Origin: Fluoribacter gormanii
GTDB lineage: Bacteria > Pseudomonadota > Gammaproteobacteria > Legionellales > Legionellaceae
Assembly: GCF_900156395.1 (NCBI RefSeq)
Contig: NZ_FTNL01000009.1
Span: 62,001-126,000, forward strand
Direction: 5' to 3'
DNA: 64,000 nt
In this document: positions 9,389 to 18,270 of the stretch, in pieces
How the letters are laid out: the number at the start of each line of letters is the position of its first letter
How positions within the stretch are numbered: position 1 is the stretch's first letter
The notes under the pieces: generated by a model
What the model was told of the DNA's origin: nothing
What the model saw: only the letters and a program-made list of their open reading frames with translations
Databases searched by the model: none
Position numbers and translations under genes: made by a program

Positions 9389-10054
9389 TTATCGAGTACA
9401 ATATTGGTCAAACCATTTTTTGGCTAAGTTTGAAACCTCCTGTAATGTTCCAGGCTCCTCAAACAAATGAGTTGCCCCTGGCACCAGTTCCAATTGTATG
9501 ATGCAGCTCATTTGGGACATCGCTTGCTGATTAAGCCCAATAACTACATCATCATCTCCACCAACAATAAGTAACGTAGGACTCTTGACTTTAGGTAAAT
9601 AGTTTCCGGCTAAATCGGGTCTACCACCACGTGATACAATCGCTTGGACAAAATTAGGCGCCTGTGCAGCTGCTACAAGTGCCGCGCCTCCTCCTGTGCT
9701 CGCTCCAAACAAACCAATTGGAAAATGATAGGCTGAAAATTCTTTGGTACACCATTGAATTACATCAAGAAGTCGAGATGCTAATAGATGAATATCAAAA
9801 CGAAACTCACGAGTAACATTATCAATGACATCTTCCTGTGAGGTAAGCAGATCAAAAAGCAACGTCGCATATTTTCCTTCATTCAGGGTACTTGCCACAT
9901 ATTGGTTGCGACTACTGAATCGACTGCTGCCACTTCCATGCACAAAAATCACCATGCCTTTCGCTTCCTCAGGGATAAATAAAAAACCATTGAGGTAAAC
10001 ATTTTTACTGGGAATAGTTACTGGATGTTGGATGTCTGCGGTATAAGCGTTCAT
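9389..10054 (-). CDS. Dienelactone hydrolase-like alpha/beta hydrolase
   Basis: A 221-residue cytoplasmic alpha/beta hydrolase. VIFVHGSGSSRFSSRN forms the oxyanion turn, GLFGASTGGGAAL carries the nucleophile Ser, VGGDDDVV the acid, and GATHLFEEPGT the His. The family often occurs beside, or fused to, phosphoribosyltransferases and erythromycin-esterase-like proteins; here it is the first gene of a pair with the latter. The nucleophile is Ser, not the Cys of classical dienelactone hydrolase, so aromatic catabolism should not be inferred. The start has AGGAAA upstream. Confidence 0.87.
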   Translation of the reverse strand: MNAYTADIQHPVTIPSKNVYLNGFLFIPEEAKGMVIFVHGSGSSRFSSRNQYVASTLNEGKYATLLFDLLTSQEDVIDNVTREFRFDIHLLASRLLDVIQWCTKEFSAYHFPIGLFGASTGGGAALVAAAQAPNFVQAIVSRGGRPDLAGNYLPKVKSPTLLIVGGDDDVVIGLNQQAMSQMSCIIQLELVPGATHLFEEPGTLQEVSNLAKKWFDQYCTR

Positions 10055-10386
10055 GGGAGTTTCCTTTTCCTGAACCGATTATTATTCCAAGTATAGACTT
10101 ATTATTGAAGTGCGACATTAATACTTAGCTTATTCTGATAACAGGAGTTATTGCATAGTAAAAAAAGAGCCTATATGATTAAGTTGCCTTAGAATCATAT
10201 CAATTTGATGTGATAATAGCGCTCTTGCATCACAGGAGATTTTGCCTTAGTACGAGGCATTTTTGTTTCGAGGCGCGTAATTTACATGAAGTAAATGAAC
10301 ACCGCACCAACAGAGATAATGCATCAATAAACGAAAAAATGCATATGCAAGGGCTCTGATGAATAACTTAGGGATAAGGAATTATA
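10055..10386. other. Intergenic region with a possible small RNA
   Basis: A 332 bp region between divergent genes. On the plus strand TTGCAT (10151-10156), a 17 bp spacer and TATGAT (10174-10179) form a good sigma-70-like promoter. Some 65 bp downstream a short hairpin with TGCCT/AGGCA arms (10243-10247/10255-10259) is followed by TTTTTG, like a weak terminator. The remainder should contain the promoter and leader of the gene at 10387. TTTAC-ATGAA-GTAAA near 10280 is a small palindrome of unknown meaning. Confidence 0.35.
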
Positions 10387-11112
10387 ATGGGCAAAAATAA
10401 TAAGCAGGCAATTTTATTTGCCGGGAAAAACAATTTTGATATTCCTACAGGATTCGTTGCTCAAAGAAGGGCTGAATTAATTGCTGCCAGAGAACAATCC
10501 AGATTAAGATCAATGATATTCGTTGATACGAATAATACTCATACGAAACCACTGACTCATCTTACCAAATCAAGGCCCCAAATAGAGCATAAAAAACCTT
10601 CACGCACTCGGCGCAAACCCAATGCATCATCGCACGATTTTTTTAAAAAAAATGAGCAACTAACAGCTGGCACAACAGATATAAACTTAGCTGTAGACTG
10701 GCTTAAAGAGTTGAAAAATACAATATCGGATGCATGGATTGCCTATAATAATTATTATAAGCTGGGTATCAACACCCGCCAACCTAATGGATGGTTTAGT
10801 TGGTGGCGCCATACCGACGATGGGCAAAAAAGAGCAGAGAAAATCAACGATGAAGCAAAGGCAAGCGATAATGCTGATAAGATTATGCAGCAAATGGAAC
10901 GATTTTTCGAAGATCCTTCCACTCGCTATGAAAATCACTCTTTTGCCTCTTATTTATTGGAACAATTCAATCGTCTATTAGAACGCTATGAAGGTAAACC
11001 ACGGCCAGGAATAATTTATAATAAGAACTATTGGCAAACAATTGCCGAACAATTGCACCTGTTAATGGCCAACGAAGAATATAACCATAGCTCAGAAGCA
11101 CCAGTTTTGTGA
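10387..11112 (+). CDS. Hypothetical protein with a Trp-rich NGWFSWWRH motif, effector candidate
   Basis: A 241-residue soluble protein with no enzyme motif that I recognise. The first 100 residues are basic and low in structure (Lys/Arg/Ser/Thr-rich). Residues 100-235 are mostly helical, with a marked NGWFSWWRHTDDGQKRA segment that resembles a short domain I recall from several Legionella-specific proteins, though I cannot confirm the family. The C-terminus contains EE followed by polar residues and a hydrophobic VL, compatible with the loose Dot/Icm secretion pattern but not diagnostic. No signal peptide or membrane helix. Shine-Dalgarno AAGGA is 7 bases before ATG. Function unknown; effector status is inference only. 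Confidence 0.7.
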   Translation: MGKNNKQAILFAGKNNFDIPTGFVAQRRAELIAAREQSRLRSMIFVDTNNTHTKPLTHLTKSRPQIEHKKPSRTRRKPNASSHDFFKKNEQLTAGTTDINLAVDWLKELKNTISDAWIAYNNYYKLGINTRQPNGWFSWWRHTDDGQKRAEKINDEAKASDNADKIMQQMERFFEDPSTRYENHSFASYLLEQFNRLLERYEGKPRPGIIYNKNYWQTIAEQLHLLMANEEYNHSSEAPVL

Positions 11113-11142
11113 TTCTCAGTTTAAAAATAAGGGCTATTATTC

Positions 11143-11937
11143 ATGCATAATCGGAATCCCTGGGCTATAAATTCCCCCATTGATACTTTTTTCTTTGATT
11201 GCGATGGTACCCTCTCCCTTATTGAGGGCATTAATGTATTAGCAACGACAAACGGAGTCGCAGAGCAAGTACATCAGATTACTGCACGATGTATGGGCAA
11301 AACCGGCATGACTCCCAGTGATTATCGCCAGCGATTGGATTATGTACAACCCACTCGAAAACAAATAGAAGAGTTATCGGAGTGCTACAGACAACATATT
11401 GCTCCTGGAGCAGCGGAACTCATTCAGCTATTACAAGGTTTGAATAAAAAAATCTATATCATTTCTGCTGGGATTAAACTGGCAGTAGTTCAGTTTGCTC
11501 AGACTTTAGGAATTCCTGCGAGTAATGTTCTCGCAGTAGAAGTGTATTTTGATGAGCAAGGGAACTATCAAGGATTTGATGAACAAAGTAATATGACCCA
11601 AGGCAATGGGAAAACGATAGAAATTGCCTCGGTACTCAAACCCGATGAGCGCTCTTTATTGGTAGGTGATGGAGTAAGTGACTGGGAGGCTCGAGAAATA
11701 GTAACACGCTTTATTGGCTTTGCTGGCCTCAATCCCAAGGAATGGGTGAAAAATCACTCTGATTTTTATATCAGAAACGCAAGCTTTTACCCAATAATCC
11801 CTTTAGGGCTAACTCAGAATGAGTTGAAAAAATTACCTTCACAATATTATGCTTATTATGAACAGGGGCTTACTGAAATTGATAACTCTGATGTTCTGAT
11901 CAAGGGAGATGACCATGTTTATCATTCAAGTTCTTGA
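11143..11937 (+). CDS. serB: Phosphoserine phosphatase-like HAD hydrolase
   Basis: A 264-residue HAD-superfamily phosphatase: motif I FFDCDGTLS (both catalytic Asp), motif II IISAG, a Lys in the GNGKT segment, and motif IV LVGDGVSDWEA. The SerB-type helical cap lies between motifs I and II. Its last 23 bases overlap the next gene, a 3-phosphoglycerate dehydrogenase, so translation is probably coupled and both work in the phosphorylated route to serine (3-phosphoglycerate to 3-phosphohydroxypyruvate, then phosphoserine to serine). The transaminase SerC is not in the window. The C-terminal 40 residues after the HAD core are an extension. A related HAD phosphatase with another substrate is possible. 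Confidence 0.82.
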   Translation: MHNRNPWAINSPIDTFFFDCDGTLSLIEGINVLATTNGVAEQVHQITARCMGKTGMTPSDYRQRLDYVQPTRKQIEELSECYRQHIAPGAAELIQLLQGLNKKIYIISAGIKLAVVQFAQTLGIPASNVLAVEVYFDEQGNYQGFDEQSNMTQGNGKTIEIASVLKPDERSLLVGDGVSDWEAREIVTRFIGFAGLNPKEWVKNHSDFYIRNASFYPIIPLGLTQNELKKLPSQYYAYYEQGLTEIDNSDVLIKGDDHVYHSSS

Positions 11938-13114
11938 TAATATATCACCACAGGGCTTGAGTTTGTTTCATCCTGACATTTATCAATTAGGTCTTAACCC
12001 AGTTGATCCCGATGTCATTCTAGTACGTTCCCATAAATTACATGATCATCCATTTTCAAAAAGCTTAAAAGCGGTAGCACGAGCCGGAACCGGTACTGAT
12101 AATATCCCTGTTGAAGTACTTACACAGATGGGTATCCCGGTATTTTATGCTCCCGGAGCAAATGCCAATGCAGTAAAAGAATTGGTGATGGCAGCCATGA
12201 TAATGGGTTATAGACATTTAGACGATACCCGCTCATTTATTACTGAACTGTCAAAAGAGGATAATCAATTATTCAACCGAGAAATCGAAACTAAAAAAAA
12301 GAAATTTATTGGCCACGAAATTTCAGGTAAAACATTGGGGGTTATAGGTTTAGGTAACATAGGCGTTAAAGTAGCGAATGCCGGGCTGGCTTTAGGAATG
12401 AAGGTATTGGGTTTTGATACGAATATGACTTTGACTAATGCTCTGGCATTGATGCCTGGAGTTGAAAAAGTTATGGAAATGAATGAGTTACTTGCTCACG
12501 CAGATATTATTACCCTACATATCCCCTTAAACGCAGCAACCACTCATTTAATTAATGAAGAAAATATTACCTTGGTAAAACCCCATACCCTTTTACTTAA
12601 TTTTTCCCGTGAACAAATAGTAAGTGAAGCTGCGATTTTGCAACAATTAAATAATCAACAGATCATGGGATATATCACAGATTTTCCCACAATTAATCTG
12701 GCTGGTCATCCCAATGTTTTGTCCTTTCCCCATTTGGGAGCAAGTACTCAGGAAGCTGAACAAAGTGCTGCAGAAATGGTCATTCGTAATATTTGTAATT
12801 ATTTAGAACATGGCATCATCGAATATTCTGTTAATTTTCCTAATATATCGCTCTCGGCAACTCAAGTACCAAATTGTTACCGTATATTAGTTATCAACAA
12901 AAATGCTCCAGGAGCTATGGGTAAAATCACTCAAAATATATCAAAACTAAAATACAACATTGAACAAATGGAAAATAAATCACGTGGGGCAATCGCTGTG
13001 AACCTGATTGATATATCCGGACCTAAAGAATCGTTAACCCAACTTTGTGAGCAATTAAAACACATTCCCAGTTTAATGGATGTACGATTGGTTTCTAACG
13101 CCCATAAAAAATAA
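11915..13114 (+). CDS. serA: D-3-phosphoglycerate dehydrogenase with ACT domain
   Basis: A 399-residue NAD-dependent D-2-hydroxyacid dehydrogenase. The substrate domain contains ARAGTGTDNIPVEV; the nucleotide fold has GVIGLGNIGVKVA (GxGxxG); the catalytic Arg is in NFSREQIV and the catalytic His in FPHLGAST. Residues from about 320 on form an ACT domain (RILVINKNAPGAMGKITQ), the usual serine-sensing regulatory module of SerA, so feedback inhibition by serine is likely. The start at 11915 is preferred because AGGGAG lies six bases before it; an ATG two codons earlier is possible. The gene overlaps serB. Confidence 0.9.
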   Translation: MFIIQVLDNISPQGLSLFHPDIYQLGLNPVDPDVILVRSHKLHDHPFSKSLKAVARAGTGTDNIPVEVLTQMGIPVFYAPGANANAVKELVMAAMIMGYRHLDDTRSFITELSKEDNQLFNREIETKKKKFIGHEISGKTLGVIGLGNIGVKVANAGLALGMKVLGFDTNMTLTNALALMPGVEKVMEMNELLAHADIITLHIPLNAATTHLINEENITLVKPHTLLLNFSREQIVSEAAILQQLNNQQIMGYITDFPTINLAGHPNVLSFPHLGASTQEAEQSAAEMVIRNICNYLEHGIIEYSVNFPNISLSATQVPNCYRILVINKNAPGAMGKITQNISKLKYNIEQMENKSRGAIAVNLIDISGPKESLTQLCEQLKHIPSLMDVRLVSNAHKK

Positions 13115-13207
13115 AATAAGCTTGTTTTTTGAAAAACCAGTTTTTCTTTACTACACTCTTATATGTTGTTCCCTTATTAAGATCGTTTTCATTTTATAAG
13201 GATTGCT

Positions 13208-13954
13208 GTGCATAATATTGAGTTACTCGCCATTCGTGATCATAAAACAAATGGCATGGCGGTTTGTTTAAAACCCAAAATTCCTTACATTATTACCCCA
13301 TCTCTGGTACATGAGATTCGTAAGTTACAAAATAAAATAGCAGAACAGTACTATGCAAAACCATGGGATGGAGTTTACTACCTGCTTTGGTATTTACATT
13401 CTGATACAACACCATGGAAAGGACTAGACTTTCATTTTATTCACGAAGCATTACTAAATCATCATGAACATCAAATAGAAATCTACATTGAAAGTGTATT
13501 TGAATTGCTTTTTATTAATTATGTAGGCTTGGGCCTCCCCTTAATTAACTGCTCTTTTATAAACAGAAAACTAAGCGGCATTTCGCAAGATTTCTTTTAT
13601 TTAAATCGAGTAAACTTCATAAAACGATATAAAGAGTTGAATTGCTCGTGCTCTAATAAACTGCCTTTTAGTAAATTGAATTTTAATCCTGAAATAAAGA
13701 AAGCGTCACTTCCCTTAAAGATTTATACTCGTAATAATTTTTATGCTTTTGATGCGTTTAATCTGAATTCAATGAAAAAAATTCTTCACTCACATCGATA
13801 TTTACCAATACCACAGCCCCAACAAAATGAAATAAGACTCACTTTCAATCAAATAAGCCAGCAGACAATCGCACGAATTTACCAATTAGCCTCAGAGAAC
13901 ATCAATTTAATCGAACGTTTCTCCGTGCTCCAGTCAATAGCTAGCCGAAAATAA
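13208..13954 (+). CDS. Hypothetical protein
   Basis: I do not recognise this 248-residue protein. It starts with GTG at 13208, with AAGGA seven bases before. There is no signal peptide and no clear membrane helix. It is rich in Asn, Ile, Leu, Phe and Tyr, has a CSCS segment near residue 154, and ends in a helical stretch. The low GC and Lys/Asn/Ile-rich composition resemble accessory genes. It lies between serA (93 bp upstream) and queE (101 bp downstream) on the same strand, but the gaps suggest separate transcription. No function is proposed. Confidence 0.75.
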   Translation: MHNIELLAIRDHKTNGMAVCLKPKIPYIITPSLVHEIRKLQNKIAEQYYAKPWDGVYYLLWYLHSDTTPWKGLDFHFIHEALLNHHEHQIEIYIESVFELLFINYVGLGLPLINCSFINRKLSGISQDFFYLNRVNFIKRYKELNCSCSNKLPFSKLNFNPEIKKASLPLKIYTRNNFYAFDAFNLNSMKKILHSHRYLPIPQPQQNEIRLTFNQISQQTIARIYQLASENINLIERFSVLQSIASRK

Positions 13955-14055
13955 CCGGAAATACAGTTTATACAATAAAAATAAATGGCAAGTACTCACA
14001 TTTTAAATGCATTGGGATATAATATGTAAAAAAATTACACACCCAGGGTAAATCA

Positions 14056-14931
14056 ATGTTCGGCCTGAACGAAAAAGTAGGAAAATCTTTTTTTAAAACA
14101 GCAAATCCAGGTGAACTCTTCGTTACCAGTCGTTTTTTCACCTTACAGGGTGAAGGGCCTTTTCGTGGACATCCTGCCTATTTTATTCGTCTGGCCAAAT
14201 GTAATTTAGCATGTTCATTTTGTGATACTTACTTTGACGTTGGTGAATGGAGAAGTTTTTCCTCTTTATTGGAGGAAGCAGATACCCTAATTGGTGCTTT
14301 TTTTCAGAATCGGAGTCTCCCTACGCCTTCCTGGGCCCAGGGGCGGGCAAAAAAAATAATTTTAGTCATTACTGGTGGAGAACCCTCACTACAACAAAAT
14401 TTATCTGCCTTTTTAGAGGCTGCTCAACCGTATTTCCAACAGACCCAAATTGAATCGAATGGTATTGCTATTTTATCGGACCTTCCTAAAAGCACGATAT
14501 TAGTAGTTAGTCCCAAATGCCTGGAAAAAAATGGAAAAACGATTCGATACTTGGAACCCAATGCAAAAATGCTGGAGCGAGCTGATTATTTGAAGTTTGT
14601 CATGTCAGCCCCTGAAGAGGGTCAATACAAACCTTATAGCGAAATACCAGCATGGGCACATGAATGGGCTGAAAAAACAAAGAAACAAGTGTTTGTGAGT
14701 CCCATGAATAGATACCAAAAAGAACCGCAACGTGTTCGCGCCATTCGTGATAAAGGACAGGACCTGACTTTGGCAGAACGTTCTGAAATCAATGAAGTGG
14801 TCAGCTTTTGGGAGCCAGGTCTTTTAGATCTGGAAAAAAATCAACGTAATCACGAATATGCAGCAGAATATTGTATGAAATATGGATTTATTCTTAATTT
14901 ACAAATCCATCTTTTTGCAAGCTTACCTTGA
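14056..14931 (+). CDS. queE: 7-carboxy-7-deazaguanine synthase (radical SAM)
   Basis: A 291-residue QueE that converts 6-carboxytetrahydropterin to 7-carboxy-7-deazaguanine in queuosine biosynthesis. The cluster motif is CNLACSFC (CX3CX2C), preceded by FTLQGEGPFRGHPAYFIRLAKC, the family's substrate and SAM-approach region; VITGGEPSLQ is the GGEP SAM motif. The protein is longer than the 210-240 residue E. coli type because of a middle insertion and a longer C-terminus, as in several gammaproteobacterial QueE proteins. Shine-Dalgarno AGGG is about nine bases before ATG. No other queuosine genes are in the window. Confidence 0.92.
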   Translation: MFGLNEKVGKSFFKTANPGELFVTSRFFTLQGEGPFRGHPAYFIRLAKCNLACSFCDTYFDVGEWRSFSSLLEEADTLIGAFFQNRSLPTPSWAQGRAKKIILVITGGEPSLQQNLSAFLEAAQPYFQQTQIESNGIAILSDLPKSTILVVSPKCLEKNGKTIRYLEPNAKMLERADYLKFVMSAPEEGQYKPYSEIPAWAHEWAEKTKKQVFVSPMNRYQKEPQRVRAIRDKGQDLTLAERSEINEVVSFWEPGLLDLEKNQRNHEYAAEYCMKYGFILNLQIHLFASLP

Positions 14932-15061
14932 GTAAGTTAATGAACCTTATGTCTTGCTTCATCCCATGTCTTGTTGCTGGGCGCTAAGATCACACTACTC
15001 TAAAAGACAGCTTACTATTATAGCTCTCTACGTATTGCGCTTTAGGCCTGAGAGATGGTCA

Positions 15062-15085
15062 CAAAAAAGGCCCTCTTTCAGGGAT
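15062..15085 (-). terminator. Possible weak terminator after the zinc-ribbon gene
   Basis: Read on the minus strand, CCCTGAAAGAGGGCC is followed by TTTTTTG. The stem is short (CCCT/AGGG, 4 bp), so this is a weak call; it lies about 130 bp beyond the zinc-ribbon stop codon. Confidence 0.3.
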
Positions 15086-15212
15086 AAACCGCGGGACGTA
15101 GGATAAGATAAATAACTTAATAGAATATGGCGAAACCTATAAGTTTTCTATAAAAGTGTAAATATACTCGAGTTTCGCTGCGTTGCACCCAGCTTCAATT
15201 CATAGCCAATCA

Positions 15213-15401
15213 TTAATCAGAACAGACCATGTCATGACCACAACATGTTGGTGATTTAATTTTCCCACATCCATTAGGACATTTGGCTACTTGAACCGTA
15301 CCGTCGTTCGTTTTTACAACATCACTAACCAATGGTGAATTGCATTTGCTGCACGTTAAGTTTTTCACACCCATTCCACATTTATGACATTTGTATTCCA
15401 T
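15213..15401 (-). CDS. Small zinc-ribbon protein
   Basis: A 62-residue protein with three cysteine pairs or clusters: CHKC near the N-terminus, CSKC about 12 residues later, and CPNGC plus CC towards the C-terminus, followed by a His (GHDMVC). This suggests one or two zinc ribbons. The start at 15401 is fixed by GGAGGAA five bases upstream; a longer frame to 15443 lacks a ribosome site. It lies just downstream of the TudS-like gene on the same strand. Function unknown; nucleic-acid or protein binding is the usual role of such ribbons. Confidence 0.8.
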   Translation of the reverse strand: MEYKCHKCGMGVKNLTCSKCNSPLVSDVVKTNDGTVQVAKCPNGCGKIKSPTCCGHDMVCSD

Positions 15402-15469
15402 TAGAATTCCTCCCTGATAAAAAGTTTCTATCAATATAGACACAAATTATGAACTTGTATTCCTGAGGT

Positions 15470-15961
15470 TTACCCTAATGCAGTTGCGACACGAAATGCC
15501 TCATCAATATGGTTTTCATCAAATACCTGAACACCGTGTTCCATTAATAATGCGGCAGTAACACCTGCACCTTTTATTAATGTGCGAGTAAAAGTTCCAT
15601 CATAAATCTCGCCTGCCCCACAAGAAGGGCTTCTGGCCTTCAAAATAGCAACACGTATGTGATATTTTTTTACAAGCTCAAGTGCTTTCTGTGCCCCTTG
15701 AAGAAAAAAACCAGTTACATCCTGATTGCTATTTGTTTTGACTAAAGCATTGTTCTTTAATACATCAGCGCCCGATTTTTTATTCTGAATCTCCGCAGGA
15801 GATCTTGGTGTAGGTAGTCCACCAGCCATTTCCGGACAAATGGTAATTATTTTTCCTTCCTTAAACCATTGCTGAAGAAGTGGATGGTTTTGTAAACAAT
15901 CGCCCCCATCATAACGAACTTTTTGGCCAAGAAGACAAGCGCTCATAAGTATTTTAGGCAT
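15470..15961 (-). CDS. DUF523/TudS family protein (2-thiouracil desulfurase-like)
   Basis: A 163-residue DUF523 protein. The three conserved cysteines are present: MSACLLGQKVRYDGG near the start, ICPEMAGGLPTPR in the middle and ARSPSCGAG later. In the characterised relative TudS they bind a [4Fe-4S] cluster that removes sulfur from 2-thiouracil; that role is known for only a few members, so thiobase salvage or detoxification is inference. The length is normal for the single-domain form (no fused DUF1722). No good Shine-Dalgarno is seen. It follows copA on the same strand after 73 bp. Confidence 0.88.
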   Translation of the reverse strand: MPKILMSACLLGQKVRYDGGDCLQNHPLLQQWFKEGKIITICPEMAGGLPTPRSPAEIQNKKSGADVLKNNALVKTNSNQDVTGFFLQGAQKALELVKKYHIRVAILKARSPSCGAGEIYDGTFTRTLIKGAGVTAALLMEHGVQVFDENHIDEAFRVATALG

Positions 15962-16034
15962 AAAAATTTTTGGTTTAATAAATCACATCGATAACGAAAC
16001 TATAGTTTATAGCACGTGTTGAAACAAGGCTGTT

Positions 16035-18215
16035 TTAAAGCACAACTCGTCGCAATCTGAGTGCATTAATAATCACCGAAACAGAACTTAATGCCATTGC
16101 AGTTGCAGCGATAATAGGATTTAGCAGCAATCCGGTTACTGGGTACAACACCCCTGCTGCCAAGGGAACTCCTAATCCGTTATAAATAAACGCAAAAAAT
16201 AAATTCTGGCGTATGTTGCTCATTGTTGCACGAGACAGATGGTGGGCTTTAACGATTCCATTCAAATCACCATGAAGTAAAGTAATACCAGCACTTTCAA
16301 TCGCTACATCAGTACCTGTACCCATCGCGATACCAATATCCGCTATTGCCAAAGCTGGAGCATCATTCACCCCATCCCCTGCCATTGCGACAATAAAACC
16401 TTTCTCTTTGAGTTCAGTAACTACGCGACGCTTATCCTCAGGCATAATTTCAGCAATCACATTATTGATGCCCAACCGACTCGCTACTGCCTCTGCGGTT
16501 TTTTGACTGTCTCCAGTGAGCATATAGACCTCAATCCCATTTTTTTGCAACTCAAGTATGGCATCAGGTGTGCTCGATTTAATGGGATCCTCAACTGCCA
16601 GAATCGCCACAGTTTCACCTGCAACAGCCAGAAACATCACGGTTGCTCCTTCGGCACGTAACTCATCTGCACTCTCAATAAGTGAAGTATTATTTGTCCC
16701 ATATTCTCGCATCAATTGCAGGTTCCCAAGTGCAATTTTTAAACCATCGATTGTGCCAATTACTCCTTTACCCGAAACTGCTTCAAAATCTGATACTGCG
16801 GCAAGTGATAATTGCTTCTCTTTTGCTGCTGTCATGATTGCATTGGCAAGAGGATGTTCACTTTGATGTTCCAGTGCCGCCGCTAGAGCGAGTATTTCAT
16901 CAGCTTCAAACTCATTTTCTGTGATAATTTGGGTTAATTCAGGGTGTCCAAGCGTCAGAGTACCCGTTTTATCAACAACCAGAATTTTAACTTGCTCCAT
17001 TTGTTCTAACGCCACCGCATTTTTAACTAATACACCATTCTGCGCCCCTTTGCCGACACCAACCATAATGGACATAGGTGTGGCTAATCCTAGAGCACAA
17101 GGACAAGCAATAATCAGCACCGAAACTGCTGCAAGTACACCATAGCTGAAAGAAGGCTGCGGGCCCAGGAAGAACCAAGCGATGAACGCAACTACAGCAA
17201 TCAAAATGACTGCGGGCACAAACCAAGCTGAAACAGTATCAGCCAACCGTTGAATAGGAGCACGACTGCGTTGCGCTTCACTTACCATGTGTACAATGTG
17301 AGATAGCATCGTATCGCTGCCAACATGCTCTGCTTTCATTATAAAACTGCCATTTTGGTTTATTGTGGCTCCAATCACTCTTGAGCCCACATTTTTACTG
17401 ATTGGCATCGATTCCCCAGTTACCATAGATTCATCTACAGTACTATGTCCTTCAAGCACTTCACCATCTACAGGGATTTTTTCACCAGGTCGAACATGAA
17501 GCTTGTCCCCAACCTGGACTTGATCCAAGCTTACTTTCTCCTCGTTACCTTTTGGATCAATTCGGCGCGCACTTTCGGGAACCAGGTTCAATAAGGCACG
17601 AATAGCCCCCCCAGTTTGTTCTCGAGCTTTTAATTCCAGAACTTGTCCGAGCAAAACCAAAGTGGTGATCACTGCGGCTGCTTCAAAATAAACGTTAATT
17701 ATTCCTTGATTACGTAATGCAGCAGGAAATAAACCAGGGAATACTAAAGCAATAGTGCTGTAAACCCATGCAACACCTATACCCATAGCAATAAGGGTGA
17801 ACATGTTCAGTTGGCGTGTTTTCAGTGAAATCAAAGCACGCTGGATAAAAGGAAAACCACACCATAAAACTACAGGGGTTGCTAATACAAACTGAATCCA
17901 GGCAGAACTATTTGCCGAGATAAAATCATGGAATACATGTCCCCCCATTTCTAATACAAATACCGGTATACTCAGAATAAGTGCGAACCAAAACCGATGC
18001 TTCATGCTTTTGTATTCTGGATTTTCTTGTTCTGCGGAAACACCTTCTGGTTCTAAGGCCATGCCACAAATGGGACAACTTCCTGGCGCTGATTGACGAA
18101 TTTCTGGATGCATAGGACAAGTGTACATTCCGGTCACAGTCCGATAACTATCCGGATAACTTAGTTCTGATGTTTTTTTTTGATGATGTGCGAGATCACA
18201 ATGTCCATGTTGCAT
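16035..18215 (-). CDS. copA: Copper-exporting P1B-type ATPase
   Basis: A 726-residue inner-membrane Cu(I) exporter. The cytosolic N-terminus is His-rich and carries a heavy-metal-binding segment (YTCPMHPE...CPICGM, residues 31-51) instead of a classical CxxC ferredoxin-like domain. Two class-specific helices, the actuator loop TGES, the ion-path CPC in IIACPCALG, phosphorylation site DKTGTLT, the HP locus of the nucleotide-binding domain (SEHPLANAI) and the hinge [10 protein letters not shown] follow in order. The whole sequence is close to the structurally studied L. pneumophila CopA (recalled, not aligned here), which supports the taxonomic placement. AGGGAT precedes the ATG. Its genomic neighbours are a papain-like gene and a DUF523 gene rather than other copper genes. 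Confidence 0.96.
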   Translation of the reverse strand: MQHGHCDLAHHQKKTSELSYPDSYRTVTGMYTCPMHPEIRQSAPGSCPICGMALEPEGVSAEQENPEYKSMKHRFWFALILSIPVFVLEMGGHVFHDFISANSSAWIQFVLATPVVLWCGFPFIQRALISLKTRQLNMFTLIAMGIGVAWVYSTIALVFPGLFPAALRNQGIINVYFEAAAVITTLVLLGQVLELKAREQTGGAIRALLNLVPESARRIDPKGNEEKVSLDQVQVGDKLHVRPGEKIPVDGEVLEGHSTVDESMVTGESMPISKNVGSRVIGATINQNGSFIMKAEHVGSDTMLSHIVHMVSEAQRSRAPIQRLADTVSAWFVPAVILIAVVAFIAWFFLGPQPSFSYGVLAAVSVLIIACPCALGLATPMSIMVGVGKGAQNGVLVKNAVALEQMEQVKILVVDKTGTLTLGHPELTQIITENEFEADEILALAAALEHQSEHPLANAIMTAAKEKQLSLAAVSDFEAVSGKGVIGTIDGLKIALGNLQLMREYGTNNTSLIESADELRAEGATVMFLAVAGETVAILAVEDPIKSSTPDAILELQKNGIEVYMLTGDSQKTAEAVASRLGINNVIAEIMPEDKRRVVTELKEKGFIVAMAGDGVNDAPALAIADIGIAMGTGTDVAIESAGITLLHGDLNGIVKAHHLSRATMSNIRQNLFFAFIYNGLGVPLAAGVLYPVTGLLLNPIIAATAMALSSVSVIINALRLRRVVL

Positions 18216-18270
18216 AATTGACTTATCCCTATTTTTTGTTAGGTAAAACTCAATACATCACTTCAATTAA

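Noticed and set aside
14932-15212. Possible tRNA or other structured RNA between queE and the zinc-ribbon gene
   Set aside because: No cloverleaf or acceptor CCA pattern; only a weak hairpin is present.
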